A DNA stretch of 41,000 bases from Herbidospora sakaeratensis (GCF_001570525.1 NZ_BBXC01000018.1:1-41000); one strand, 5' to 3'; shown: positions 25,544 through 35,253, counted from the stretch's first letter. Translations and numbers: made by a program. The notes: generated by a model from the letters alone, not told the origin.

Positions 25544-25646
25544 CGCACCAAGCTTTCTCTGAGCCGGAAAGTGGTCATTCAACAACTCAGAGTGATACAA
25601 CGCGCCGGGTATCGAATGCCACCCGCGCAGGGTCAAGAACGCGGAA

Positions 25647-25667
25647 GGCCCGCCTGGCGGGCGGGCC
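25647..25667 (-). terminator. Terminator hairpin between the hydrolase and synthase genes
   Basis: GGCCCGCC (25647-25654) and GGCGGGCC (25660-25667) form a perfect 8-bp stem with loop TGGCG, just after the stop of the secreted hydrolase. It suggests that the CqsA-like gene downstream has its own promoter in 25544-25646. Confidence 0.65.
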
Positions 25668-25683
25668 CTCACTCTCGTGTACG

Positions 25684-26478
25684 TCAGCGCGAGGCGGCCT
25701 TCACGATCAGCGAGGTGACCGTGTCGGGGTGGCTCATCATCGGCACGTGCGAGCTGTTGATCTCGACGATGACGCCCTTGGCGCGCTTGGCCATCGCCCG
25801 CTCGGCCACGGTCGGGATGATGTTGTCCTGCTTGGCGACCACGAAGTAGCTCGGGATCGTCTTCCAGGCCGCCGGTCCCGACGCGGTCACCAGCGCGCCC
25901 AGCGCCCCCGGCCGCTGCGTCGCGGCCATCACGGCGGTGGTGGAGCGGGGCAGATCCTGGGCGAACAGGCGGTGGAAGTGCGCCGGGTCGATGTAGGCGT
26001 CCTGGTCGCCGCCCTGGGCGCCCGGGAACGGCTTGGTCTTCAGGTGGTTGGTGACCTCGGTCTCGCCCCCGGCCAGGTGGTTCGCGTCCGACACGCTCTC
26101 GCCCTCGTTGAGCGCGTAGGCGGCCACGAACACCAGCGACTTCACGTTCGGGTTGCCGGTGGCGCCGTTGGAGATGACAGCCCCGCCGTAGGAGTGCCCG
26201 ACGAGCACGACCGGCCCCTCGATCGTCGTCAGGAACTGGCGCAGGTACTCACCGTCGGGCACCGGGCCCCGCAGCGGGTTGGAGAACGCGATCACCGGAT
26301 AACCCTTGGCGAGCAGCCGCCCCGCCACGTCGTTCCAGCCGCTGGAGTCGGCGAAGGCCCCGTGGACCAGCACGACGGTGGGCTTGGGCCGGGGCGTGCC
26401 CACGGCCTGCGCGGGGGTGGCGAAGGTGAGGCCGGCCAGCAGGAAGGCGGCCATGAGGGATTTCAGTAAGCGGGACAT
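25684..26478 (-). CDS. Secreted alpha/beta-fold hydrolase
   Basis: A 264-residue protein with a signal peptide (RLLKSLMAAFLLAGLTFATPAQA, cut after Ala25) and an alpha/beta hydrolase domain: TVVLVHGAFADSSGWNDVA (oxyanion HG), nucleophile Ser96 in VLVGHSYGGAVI, Asp in VVAKQDNIIP and His in INSSHVPMMSHP. This arrangement is common in esterases annotated only as alpha/beta hydrolases. The second of two adjacent ATG codons is chosen because GAGGAG lies five bases before it. The 3' end is followed by a hairpin. Confidence 0.88.
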   Translation of the reverse strand: MSRLLKSLMAAFLLAGLTFATPAQAVGTPRPKPTVVLVHGAFADSSGWNDVAGRLLAKGYPVIAFSNPLRGPVPDGEYLRQFLTTIEGPVVLVGHSYGGAVISNGATGNPNVKSLVFVAAYALNEGESVSDANHLAGGETEVTNHLKTKPFPGAQGGDQDAYIDPAHFHRLFAQDLPRSTTAVMAATQRPGALGALVTASGPAAWKTIPSYFVVAKQDNIIPTVAERAMAKRAKGVIVEINSSHVPMMSHPDTVTSLIVKAASR

Positions 26479-26656
26479 CATGCTCCTCGGAGTCGTTGAC
26501 GACCCGCTCATCGTCGGCCGGGGCACGGGGGCGGCGAATCATGTGGTGTTCGTAGTCTTTGCCCGCGATCTCCGGAGACGGTCACGCGCTTTCCGTGCTC
26601 GGACCACGCCCACCTGGGGGGATGGGTGGGCGAAGCCGTAACGGGGGCACCGGCGA

Positions 26657-26676
26657 CGGCGAGCCGGCGCTCGCCG
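26657..26676 (-). terminator. Terminator hairpin downstream of rny
   Basis: CGGCGAG (26657-26663) and CTCGCCG (26670-26676) are perfect arms around CCGGCG, flanked by CCGGCGA/TCGCCGG that could lengthen the structure. It begins 12 bases after the rny stop, reading on the minus strand. Confidence 0.5.
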
Positions 26677-26688
26677 GAGTGCGACGGG

Positions 26689-28329
<1,641 letters not shown>

Positions 28330-28337
28330 GCGCACCC

Positions 28338-28367
28338 ACCCCTTCTAGCGTCAAGCCGACAAGGGGT
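28338..28367 (-). promoter_or_regulatory. Stem that could hide the rny ribosome-binding site
   Basis: On the minus-strand transcript ACCCCUU (28361-28367) can pair with AAGGGGU (28338-28344), which is the Shine-Dalgarno sequence of rny, across a 16-base loop. This would block translation when folded. Confidence 0.45.
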
Positions 28368-28388
28368 CACCAGCACAGCACGAAGAGA

Positions 28389-28473
28389 CCTGGTGGCACC
28401 ACCAGGGCATATGTTCGTACCCCGAAACGATCGGGGCCGTGGTTCACCGTTATGGCAATCCGCGCTGCGCGGA
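28389..28473 (-). promoter_or_regulatory. Three short perfect hairpins in the rny leader
   Basis: In order on the minus strand: TCCGCG-CTG-CGCGGA (28459-28473), CCCCGA-AACGA-TCGGGG (28420-28436) and CCTGGTGG-CA-CCACCAGG (28389-28406). They lie between the end of recX and the rny start; their order suggests a structured 5' leader or a terminator-like block. Confidence 0.4.
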
Positions 28474-28496
28474 GTAACTCCTCACTGCGGTCGAGG

Positions 28497-28712
28497 TTAA
28501 GCGTCATTCGGGTAACGAGCAAGCAAAGACGCGGCAGGTGGCGAGTTTTTCTCGATCATCATTTCCCGGTTTCCGGACGAGCCGGACGGGGCACCCGATG
28601 ACAGTCCGGGTTTGATCCATTTCTGTACGTCATGGGCGATGCGCCCCCGATGCCGCGAAGACGGCGGTACAACGAGGCCCCAGATGCACCCAACAAATGC
28701 GATCAGGATCAT
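28497..28712 (-). CDS. Possible small membrane-associated protein (uncertain)
   Basis: A 71-codon frame in the 455-base gap between recX and rny, beginning MILIAFVGCIWGLVVPP, which could be a short membrane span, followed by a polar tail. There is no ribosome site before the ATG, and codon use is less GC-biased at third positions than in neighbouring genes. It may be a chance frame. Its stop lies 24 bases from the hairpin group in the rny leader. Confidence 0.3.
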   Translation of the reverse strand: MILIAFVGCIWGLVVPPSSRHRGRIAHDVQKWIKPGLSSGAPSGSSGNREMMIEKNSPPAASLLARYPNDA

Positions 28713-28784
28713 TTGAGCACGGGGCCGGTCATACTCGGCGTCAAGACACGCGGCACCCCGAACCAGGACGACCGCGCACCGGAG

Positions 28785-31664
28785 TCACGGAGACTCCAGG
28801 AAGCCCTCCTCCTCACCGGAATCCTCCTCCCCCTCGGCCTCCAGAGCCTCCCTGACGATCCGGAAGGCGAGCCCCGGCGGATAACCCTTACGAGCCAGCA
28901 TGCCGACCAGCTTGCGCGTCCGGGCGCGGGCGTCTCCCCTGGTCGAGCCCAGCTTGCGCGCCACCAGCCGCCGGGCCGTCTCGACCTCCTCATCAGGATC
29001 GAGCTGCTCGACGGCCTCCTTGACCATGTCCTCCTCGACGCCGCGATGCCGCAACTCCTGCGCCAGGGCCCGGCGGGCGAGCCCCCGGCCGTGGTGGCGC
29101 GAACTCACCCACATGGCGGCGAACGCCTGATCGTCGATCAGCCCTACCTCGGAGAACCGTTCGAGGACACGTTCGGCTACGTCTGGTGGGATTTCTCGTT
29201 TGAGCAGGGCTTCGGAGAGTTGGGCGCGGGTTCTTGGGGCGAGGGTCAGGAGGCGGAGACAGATGCCTCTGGCGCGGGCTTCGGGATCGGAGCTGTGCTC
29301 CTCGGAGAAGGGTGTGCGGCGCTTGGACCGACCGCCGGCGTTGTCGTCTTCGGAACCACCGCTCTTGGAGGCACGGTTGCCGGAAGCCCGATTGCTAGAG
29401 GCCCAGTCGCCGGAGGCGCGGTTGCCGGAGGCGCGGTTGCCGGAGGCGCGGTTGCCGGAGGCGCGGTTGCCAGAGGCCCGGTTGCGAGAGCCGCGGTTGC
29501 CAGAGGCGCGGTTACCTGATGCATCACCGAAGCCACCGCTCCGGTAGGCACCGTTGCCATAACCGCTGCCATAGTCATCGCTGCCGCTGCCGCTGCCGCT
29601 GCCGCTGCCGCTGCCGCTGCCGAAGAGCCCATCACCCTCGGCGGAATCGCCGTCAATGGGGTCGCTGTCAACGGGGTCGTCGCCGCGGGATGCACGCCGG
29701 CCCGCTCCGCCGGTCTTTGATCGACGCCCGTGGCGGCCACGACCGGAGGGCTCCTCATCGGGCAGGCCACCCCAATCAAGCGGATTCGGGCGCTCGTCGG
29801 CCGCTGTCCGGAGATCCGGAGACCCCGTTACATCGCCGCGCCCATCAGCACCGGTGAACCAATCCGCGTGACGCGGCCTATCGGAAGTCCGGCCTCCCCT
29901 TCCCCAACCATCAGCGCCGGAAGACCCCTCAGGCGTCCCTCCCCCTGGCTCCTCATCACCAGACGAGCCGCCAAGAGACTCCCGGCCATCCGGCGTCATA
30001 GGCAGATCAGAAGACCTCGCCTCATCACCGTCAGACGGTTGGCCAAGAGGCGCGAGCTGATCTTGTTCGCGATTCCAGGCCTCATGTCCTGACTCATCAC
30101 CATCCGAAGCCTCGGTAGGCCATCGCTCGTGGTTGCGCTCCTCGCCATGACCGGAAGACCGGGGGAAGTCCTCCACCCCGTCTTCATCGAGAACCGCGCC
30201 GCCGGCGTTCCCATCCTCACCATCAGACGGCTGGCCGAGACGCTCCCGCCGATCGTCTGGCGGAGACGGGACCACGTCTCCCTGCTCACCTCGACCATCT
30301 GACAATGCAGCCGGAACACCCTCCAGCACACCACCATCAGAGAAACGACCAGGAACGTCCGACGAGGACGAGATCAGGCCTTCGCGCTCACCACCATCGA
30401 CCGAACGGCCGAAGTGCCCCCTTTGACCATCCGGCGAATCCGATGAGACATCCTCCTGCTCACCGTCATGAGACGGACGATCGAGACGTCCCCACCGGTC
30501 ATCCGGCGAAGTCGAGGAGTCGCCCTCCCGCTCACCGCCGCCAGACCAACTGCCGAGACCATCTGGCCAAGTCGAGGAGAGGTCCTGCTGCTCACCACCA
30601 CCACGCCTACGGCCAAACCGCCCAACCCGATCATCCGACGAAGCCGAGGGGTCGCCCTCCGAGGCACCGCCGCCAGACTGACTACCGAGACGCCTCCCGC
30701 GACCATCCGGCGAATCCGAGGAAAGGTCCTGCTGCTCACCACCGCCAGACCTGCGGCCAAAACGCCCAACCCGATCATCCGACGCAGCCGAGGACTCGTC
30801 CTCCCGCTCACCACCGCCAGACCGACTGCCGAGACGCCTACCCCGACCATCCGGCGAATCCGATGACACGCCCTCCTGCTCACCGCCAACGAACCGATCG
30901 CTAAGACGCCCCCCTCGACCATCTGGCAGCAACCCCGCTGAGCCCTCATCGGACCTGCGACCAAGGCGGCTCCATCGACCATCCGACGAGGACGGGGGTG
31001 CGCTTTCAGGCTCATCGCTGTCAGGCGGCAATAGGGGTCGCCGACGCAGGCCGCTGCCTGAGGGCCTGCTCTCAAGATCCCAACCGTGCGGGCCCTCATC
31101 TGGCTGCTGATCGTCTTCGGGCAGCCGACTGAGCCGCCCCCGCCGATCACCCCAGGAAGACCGGCCTACGGCCTCCTGATCGTCCCCCTCCAAAGGCAGG
31201 CGGGATCGCCCCTGTTTGGAAGGCCGGCCCTTGCGCTGCCGACCGCGGCCGGGACTCTCAGCCGTCTTCTCCGCCTCGTCGTCGCCAAAGGACAACCCGG
31301 AAGCCGACCCGGCATCCTCCTGGGCATCACGCTGAGGCCACCGGAATCGTCCATGCTCCCCGTCATCCGACGGCTCACGCCGGCGGCCGAAGATCGAGTC
31401 GTCCGGTCCGGCTCCGATCAAGCCGCCCGGGTCGTCGTCGAACGCGGCGGCGCCGGGCCAGGGCCCGCCGCCGTCTCGGACCGTTTCCGGGTCGATCTCC
31501 GACCAGGTCGAGCCGCCGGTGGTCCATTCCGAGCGCGAATCCGGGAAGCCCCATCCCGGGGGGTCGGACTCGCGCTCGTCGGACCATCGGTCGTCGTCAT
31601 ACGGCCACCCGGGGCGGCCCCGGGCGCTCCGGTCGTCGTCGTTCCAGGGGTCGGAAGGTCGCAC
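28785..31664 (-). CDS. recX: RecX with a giant low-complexity N-terminal extension
   Basis: A 959-residue frame beginning at a GTG eight bases after the recA stop. Only the last 169 residues are RecX: ARARGICLRLLTLAPRTRAQL, VLERFSEVGLIDDQAFAAMWV, GRGLARRALAQELRHRGV and ARKGYPPGLAFRIVREAL give the three-helix repeats that bind RecA filaments and restrain them. Residues 1-790 are predicted disordered, rich in Gly, Asp, Arg, Ser and Glu: eight copies of a 24-residue repeat (about 260-452), a (GS)n run (about 681-695) and SGNRA pentapeptides (about 716-764). Typical RecX has 150-270 residues. No stop or better start separates the extension from the RecX domain. Codon third positions there are less GC-rich than in neighbouring genes. 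Confidence 0.8.
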   Translation of the reverse strand: MRPSDPWNDDDRSARGRPGWPYDDDRWSDERESDPPGWGFPDSRSEWTTGGSTWSEIDPETVRDGGGPWPGAAAFDDDPGGLIGAGPDDSIFGRRREPSDDGEHGRFRWPQRDAQEDAGSASGLSFGDDEAEKTAESPGRGRQRKGRPSKQGRSRLPLEGDDQEAVGRSSWGDRRGRLSRLPEDDQQPDEGPHGWDLESRPSGSGLRRRPLLPPDSDEPESAPPSSSDGRWSRLGRRSDEGSAGLLPDGRGGRLSDRFVGGEQEGVSSDSPDGRGRRLGSRSGGGEREDESSAASDDRVGRFGRRSGGGEQQDLSSDSPDGRGRRLGSQSGGGASEGDPSASSDDRVGRFGRRRGGGEQQDLSSTWPDGLGSWSGGGEREGDSSTSPDDRWGRLDRPSHDGEQEDVSSDSPDGQRGHFGRSVDGGEREGLISSSSDVPGRFSDGGVLEGVPAALSDGRGEQGDVVPSPPDDRRERLGQPSDGEDGNAGGAVLDEDGVEDFPRSSGHGEERNHERWPTEASDGDESGHEAWNREQDQLAPLGQPSDGDEARSSDLPMTPDGRESLGGSSGDEEPGGGTPEGSSGADGWGRGGRTSDRPRHADWFTGADGRGDVTGSPDLRTAADERPNPLDWGGLPDEEPSGRGRHGRRSKTGGAGRRASRGDDPVDSDPIDGDSAEGDGLFGSGSGSGSGSGSGSDDYGSGYGNGAYRSGGFGDASGNRASGNRGSRNRASGNRASGNRASGNRASGNRASGDWASSNRASGNRASKSGGSEDDNAGGRSKRRTPFSEEHSSDPEARARGICLRLLTLAPRTRAQLSEALLKREIPPDVAERVLERFSEVGLIDDQAFAAMWVSSRHHGRGLARRALAQELRHRGVEEDMVKEAVEQLDPDEEVETARRLVARKLGSTRGDARARTRKLVGMLARKGYPPGLAFRIVREALEAEGEEDSGEEEGFLESP
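29371..29517 (-). repeat. 15-bp tandem repeat coding for SGNRA pentapeptides in recX
   Basis: About ten copies of GCGGTTGCCGGAGGC (plus strand) run head to tail. Four central copies are identical and the outer ones have substitutions. The period keeps the reading frame. Confidence 0.85.
29581..29622 (-). repeat. Hexamer microsatellite (CTGCCG)7 in recX
   Basis: Seven perfect CTGCCG units code for a Gly-Ser run on the minus strand. A change in copy number would keep the frame. Confidence 0.95.
30309..30887 (-). repeat. 72-bp (24-codon) repeat array in recX
   Basis: About eight units of 24 codons. The first four alternate between two subtypes (SSDSPDGRGRRLGS and ASDDRVGRFGRR), which shows that a two-unit, 144-bp block was duplicated. 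Later units are more diverged and one is shortened. Confidence 0.8.
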
Positions 31665-31672
31665 CGGATCGG

Positions 31673-32770
31673 TCAGACGTCACCCGGCTTGGGGGTGGCC
31701 GACGCCTTCGAGCCGCGGCCGGTCGGGGCGGGAGCGGCGACGGGGACCGCGGGGGCCTCGGGAGCGGCGTCGAGGCGGGGGCCCACTCCGAGCTTCTCCT
31801 TGATCTTCTTCTCGATCTCGTTGGCGATGTCGGGGTGGTTCTTCAGGAAGTTGCGGGCGTTCTCCTTGCCCTGGCCGAGCTGGTCGCCCTCGTAGGTGTA
31901 CCAGGCGCCGGCCTTGCGGACGAAGCCGTGCTCCACGCCCATGTCGATCAGGCCGCCCTCGCGGCTGATGCCGAAGCCGTAGAGGATGTCGAAGTCGGCC
32001 GTGCGGAAGGGCGGGGCCATCTTGTTCTTGACGACCTTCACGCGGGTGCGGTTGCCGACCGGCTCGGTGCCGTCCTTCAGGGTCTCGATGCGGCGGACGT
32101 CGAGGCGGACCGACGCGTAGAACTTCAGCGCCTTGCCGCCCGTCGTGGTCTCGGGCGAGCCGAACATGACGCCGATCTTCTCGCGGAGCTGGTTGATGAA
32201 GATCGCGGTGGTGCCGGTGTTGTTGAGGGCGCCGGCGACCTTGCGGAGGGCCTGGGACATCAGGCGGGCCTGGAGACCCACGTGGCTGTCGCCCATCTCG
32301 CCCTCGATTTCGGCCTTGGGCACCAGGGCCGCGACCGAGTCGATGACGATGATGTCGATCGCGCCGGAGCGGATCAGCATGTCGGCGATCTCCAGGGCCT
32401 GCTCGCCCGTGTCGGGCTGGGAGACCAGGAGCGCGTCGACGTCGACGCCGAGCTTCTTGGCGTATTCGGGGTCGAGCGCGTGCTCGGCGTCGATGAAGGC
32501 GGCGATGCCGCCCTGGCGCTGGGCGTTGGCCACGGCGTGGAGGGCGACGGTGGTCTTACCGGAGGACTCGGGGCCGTAGACCTCGACGATCCGGCCGCGG
32601 GGGAAGCCGCCGATGCCCAGGGCGACGTCGAGCGCGATCGCACCCGTCGGGATGACCTCGACGGGGGCGCGCGCGTCTTCGCCGAGGCGCATGACGGAGC
32701 CCTTGCCGAACTGCCGCTCGATCTGGGCGAGGGCGGTCTCGAGGGCCTTGTCGCGGTCGTTCACTGCCAT
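31673..32770 (-). CDS. recA: RecA recombinase
   Basis: A 365-residue protein that forms filaments on single-stranded DNA, exchanges strands and stimulates LexA self-cleavage. Walker A is GPESSGKTT (66-74); [12 protein letters not shown], the Walker B region [22 protein letters not shown], loop 1/2 sequences with [14 protein letters not shown] and [22 protein letters not shown], and the C-terminal KIKEKLG are all present. A Pro/Ala-rich tail ends the protein, usual in actinomycetes. GGGGGCACCCCA precedes the ATG. The recX GTG starts eight bases after the stop. A LexA box lies about 110 bases upstream. Confidence 0.98.
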   Translation of the reverse strand: MAVNDRDKALETALAQIERQFGKGSVMRLGEDARAPVEVIPTGAIALDVALGIGGFPRGRIVEVYGPESSGKTTVALHAVANAQRQGGIAAFIDAEHALDPEYAKKLGVDVDALLVSQPDTGEQALEIADMLIRSGAIDIIVIDSVAALVPKAEIEGEMGDSHVGLQARLMSQALRKVAGALNNTGTTAIFINQLREKIGVMFGSPETTTGGKALKFYASVRLDVRRIETLKDGTEPVGNRTRVKVVKNKMAPPFRTADFDILYGFGISREGGLIDMGVEHGFVRKAGAWYTYEGDQLGQGKENARNFLKNHPDIANEIEKKIKEKLGVGPRLDAAPEAPAVPVAAPAPTGRGSKASATPKPGDV

Positions 32771-32840
32771 TGGGGTGCCCCCTGTGAGGGTCGTGGGTTG
32801 TTCCGGTCAACGGAACGCTATGGGGTGCCACTGACATTTT

Positions 32841-32868
32841 CTGGAGACGCTGCCTCCAGGGCGGCAGC
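32841..32868 (-). promoter_or_regulatory. Two mutually exclusive hairpins in the recA leader
   Basis: CTGGAG (32841-32846) can pair with CTCCAG (32854-32859), or GCTGCC (32849-32854) with GGCAGC (32863-32868). The two stems share base 32854 and interlock, so only one can form. They lie 70-100 bases before the recA ATG in the transcribed leader. Confidence 0.35.
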
Positions 32869-32872
32869 CACA

Positions 32873-32895
32873 AATATAGCCGAACGGCTGTTCGA
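32873..32895 (-). promoter_or_regulatory. LexA (SOS) box and -10 element of recA
   Basis: CGAACGGCTGTTCGA (32881-32895) matches the actinobacterial LexA consensus CGAAC-N5-GTTCG with perfect half-sites GAAC/GTTC. On the minus strand it reads into TATATT (32873-32878), a good -10 box three bases away, so bound LexA would block the promoter. A further half-site TCGAACGG lies at 32903-32910. Confidence 0.85.
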
Positions 32896-33055
32896 TCACA
32901 CCTCGAACGGCCCATCGTTTCGGGAAAGGGAACCCATCCGTAAGGTCACATTCGCGGGCATTGTGATCAGGGTGTTGCCATGCCGTTGACCTGCGGCGAT
33001 CCTGGAGGAGACGGGCGAATCAGCCAGACCAGACCGCGAGTGAGAAGGCGGCGCC

Positions 33056-33319
33056 GTGTCGACCGAAAACGAACGCCGTACTCTCCTCGAGGCGCTCGCC
33101 GAACGGCTTCCGGGGCGAGGGCTCCAGGGGCGGATGCTCGGCGGGGGCGAACCCGTGTTGTGGATCTGGCATCCCCGTACGAACAGGCAGACGATCGTCT
33201 TCGCCACGCAGTCGGCCGGGGGGTGGTTGTTCCTCTGGTCGCCCGACGGGCAGGAGGACGCCGCCGATCCCGACGTCGCCGCCGACACCCTGGAGAAACT
33301 GCTCTCTCAGGCCGCTTGA
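33056..33319 (+). CDS. Small protein of unknown function
   Basis: An 87-residue protein from a GTG preceded by GAGAAGGCGG. The compact middle VLWIWHPRTNRQTIVFATQ and GGWLFLWSPDG suggests a small beta-rich fold, ending in a helix (DTLEKLLSQAA). I do not recognise a family. It is transcribed away from recA, with its start about 160 bases from the LexA box. It could be expressed together with the SDR that begins 64 bases after its stop. Confidence 0.65.
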   Translation: MSTENERRTLLEALAERLPGRGLQGRMLGGGEPVLWIWHPRTNRQTIVFATQSAGGWLFLWSPDGQEDAADPDVAADTLEKLLSQAA

Positions 33320-33383
33320 CACCCCTTCTCCACAAATGTGTGGCACGCTGATCCGTTGAGCCCCAGCGGTGAGGAGACGACAC

Positions 33384-34136
33384 ATGGGCGCACTGGAGGC
33401 GAAAGCGGCTCTGGTGACGGGTGGATCGCGGGGGATCGGGCGGGCGGTCGTACAGAAACTGGCCCGTGAAGGCGCCCATGTGGTCTTCAGCTTCAACGAG
33501 AACCGTTCGGCGGCCGAGGAGGTCGTCGCGCAGGTGGCCAGGTTCGGCGGGACCGCCCACGCCGTGCGGGCCGACATGGGCTGTCCCGACGACGTGAAAC
33601 TGCTGTTCGAGCAGACGGTACGCAAGCTCGGCGCCCTCGACATCCTCGTCAACAACGCGGCGATCAACCCGATCCGGCGCATCATCGACGCCACCGCCGA
33701 CGACTTCGACCGGGTGATGGGCGTGAACGCGAAGGGCCCGTTCCTGGCGATTCAGGCGGCGTCCCGCATTCTGCGCGCGGGCGGGCGGATCGTGAACATC
33801 TCCTCGTTCGGCACCCGCGCGCCCGCCGAGGGGCTGTCGCTCTATCTGGCCAGCAAGGCGGCGCTGGAGCTGCTCACCGCCGTGGCCGCCCGGGAGCTGG
33901 GCGCGCGCGGGATCACCGTCAACGCGGTCTCCCCCGGCGTGACCGACACCGAGCTGATGCGCGAGTCGTCGGGGGCGAGCGCCGACGAGACGTTCGACGG
34001 GGTCACCGCCAAGACCGCCCTGCGGCGGCTGGGCGAGCCGGCCGACATCGCCAACGTGGTGGCGTTCCTGGCCGGGCCCGACTCACAGTGGATCACCGGG
34101 CAGAACCTGAGGGCGACCGGCGGCCTCATCGTCTGA
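33384..34136 (+). CDS. SDR-family oxidoreductase (FabG-like)
   Basis: A 250-residue short-chain dehydrogenase with TGGSRGIG near residue 17, NNAAINP near 90, catalytic Ser in VNISSFG, YLASKAAL (Tyr/Lys) near 155 and VNAVSPGVTDTELM. GAGGAG lies before the ATG at 33384, which decides against the upstream in-frame start. The C-terminus ITGQNLRATGGLIV is normal for the family. The substrate is unknown. It faces the convergent small gene 34147-34428, ten bases away. Confidence 0.88.
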   Translation: MGALEAKAALVTGGSRGIGRAVVQKLAREGAHVVFSFNENRSAAEEVVAQVARFGGTAHAVRADMGCPDDVKLLFEQTVRKLGALDILVNNAAINPIRRIIDATADDFDRVMGVNAKGPFLAIQAASRILRAGGRIVNISSFGTRAPAEGLSLYLASKAALELLTAVAARELGARGITVNAVSPGVTDTELMRESSGASADETFDGVTAKTALRRLGEPADIANVVAFLAGPDSQWITGQNLRATGGLIV

Positions 34137-34146
34137 ACCGGCCGAC

Positions 34147-34428
34147 TCAGTCGGCGAGCGCGTGCTCCCCCGAACCGGGCCCGGCGGGCAGTACCGCCGT
34201 CTCGGCGAAGGTGATCACCATGTATCTGCCGTTGGCGTAGCTGACGACCGGACGCCCCAGCTGCTCGCCGGCGTACCGCGCGACGTTCTGGAACATCTCC
34301 ACCATTTCGGGGGTGTCCGCGCTGATCCTGAACCGGCCACTGGCGGTCAGGTGCTCGACGACCAGAGGGACGAAGTTCCTTTCGGCGCGGACCTTCTCGT
34401 CAGGCGTGAGGGGGGTTCGTGCGGACAT
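34147..34428 (-). CDS. Small protein of unknown function
   Basis: A 93-residue protein with MSARTPLTPDEKVRAER, then FVPLVVEHLTASGRFRISADT and GRPVVSYANGRYMVITFAET. GGAGAG precedes the ATG at a good distance. It starts 11 bases after the DUF3046 stop on the same strand, so the two are probably translated from one mRNA. No family recognised. Confidence 0.7.
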   Translation of the reverse strand: MSARTPLTPDEKVRAERNFVPLVVEHLTASGRFRISADTPEMVEMFQNVARYAGEQLGRPVVSYANGRYMVITFAETAVLPAGPGSGEHALAD

Positions 34429-34439
34429 GTCTCTCCTGG

Positions 34440-34634
34440 TCAGCGGAGGCGGGGGTCGACGTCGACGACCTGGCAGACCGCCTGCCAGACCTGCTTCGCC
34501 GCGAAGCCGTCGGCCAGCGCCTGTTCGACGGTCCGGCCGCCGAGTCCTGCGATCACGTAGTCCTTCGCCCAGGACTCGGCGTACGTCTCGCCGAAATGGC
34601 GGGACATGCGGTTCCAGAATTCCGTGAGTCGCAT
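34440..34634 (-). CDS. DUF3046 family protein
   Basis: A 64-residue protein beginning MRLTEFWNRMSRHFGETYAE, the signature of DUF3046, and ending QVWQAVCQVVDVDP. This small actinobacterial protein is normally found close to recA-recX; the function is unknown. GGGGGCC is just before the ATG at 34634. It sits in an operon between a VOC-family gene (31 bases upstream) and a small unknown gene. Confidence 0.9.
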   Translation of the reverse strand: MRLTEFWNRMSRHFGETYAESWAKDYVIAGLGGRTVEQALADGFAAKQVWQAVCQVVDVDPRLR

Positions 34635-34665
34635 GGCCCCCAGTATGGCCGGATCGCGGGGGTGG

Positions 34666-35163
34666 TCAGAGCACGCGGGAGCCGTACATCTCACCGAGGG
34701 GGTCGGCGAGGAGTTCCAGGCGGGCGCCGTCGGGGTCGGAGAAGTAGATGGAGGCGCCGCTCTCCATGATGTACGGCACTCCGGCGGCCTCCAGCTTGCC
34801 GCGCAGGCGCTCCCACACGACGGGGTCGACGGAGATGGCGATGTGGTGGAGGCCGCCGAGCACCTCTTTGTAGGGGCCGAGGTCGAGGCCGGGGAAGTCG
34901 AAGAAGGCCAGCAGGTTGCCGTTGCCGATGTCGAAGAAGAAGTGGTTGGAGCCCCTGTAGTCGCGGTTCTCGAAGATCTCGGTGAGCGGGAACTCCAGAA
35001 GGTCCTGGTAGAATTCGATCGTGCGTTCGACATTCGACGACAGTAGGGCGAAGTGGTGGAGGCCGCGCGCGCTGCTCGGGGGGCGGCGTTCGTTGAGATG
35101 ACGTTCTTTTATGGAGGCCCGGGTGGCTTCGATGGCCTCGTAGTCGATGTCCATGGTTCTCAT
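34666..35163 (-). CDS. VOC-family (glyoxalase/dioxygenase-fold) protein
   Basis: About 165 residues with the paired beta-alpha-beta modules of the vicinal oxygen chelate fold: ARGLHHFALLSSNVERTIEFYQDLL, then LGGLHHIAISVD, and YFSDPDGARLELLAD. His in GLHH (twice) and Glu in RLELLAD are the likely metal ligands. Possible roles are ring-cleavage or a lyase; the substrate is unknown. The start is uncertain: ATG at 35163, 35154 or 35181 all lack a strong ribosome site. Confidence 0.8.
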   Translation of the reverse strand: MRTMDIDYEAIEATRASIKERHLNERRPPSSARGLHHFALLSSNVERTIEFYQDLLEFPLTEIFENRDYRGSNHFFFDIGNGNLLAFFDFPGLDLGPYKEVLGGLHHIAISVDPVVWERLRGKLEAAGVPYIMESGASIYFSDPDGARLELLADPLGEMYGSRVL

Positions 35164-35253
35164 GATTGTCGCTTTGCCCATAGATGAACCACACCGGGCC
35201 CGGCCAGAACTGTCGGTCGCCGGAGGCATGATGTGCGAAGGAGGTGGAGGCAC

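Noticed and set aside
28497-28712. Confident call of the small frame between recX and rny
   Set aside because: It is listed only at low confidence because it lacks a ribosome site and a recognisable motif.
32946-32966. TCACA-N11-TGTGA as a Crp-like operator
   Set aside because: The half-sites are in the reverse order to the Crp consensus, and the arms are only five bases.
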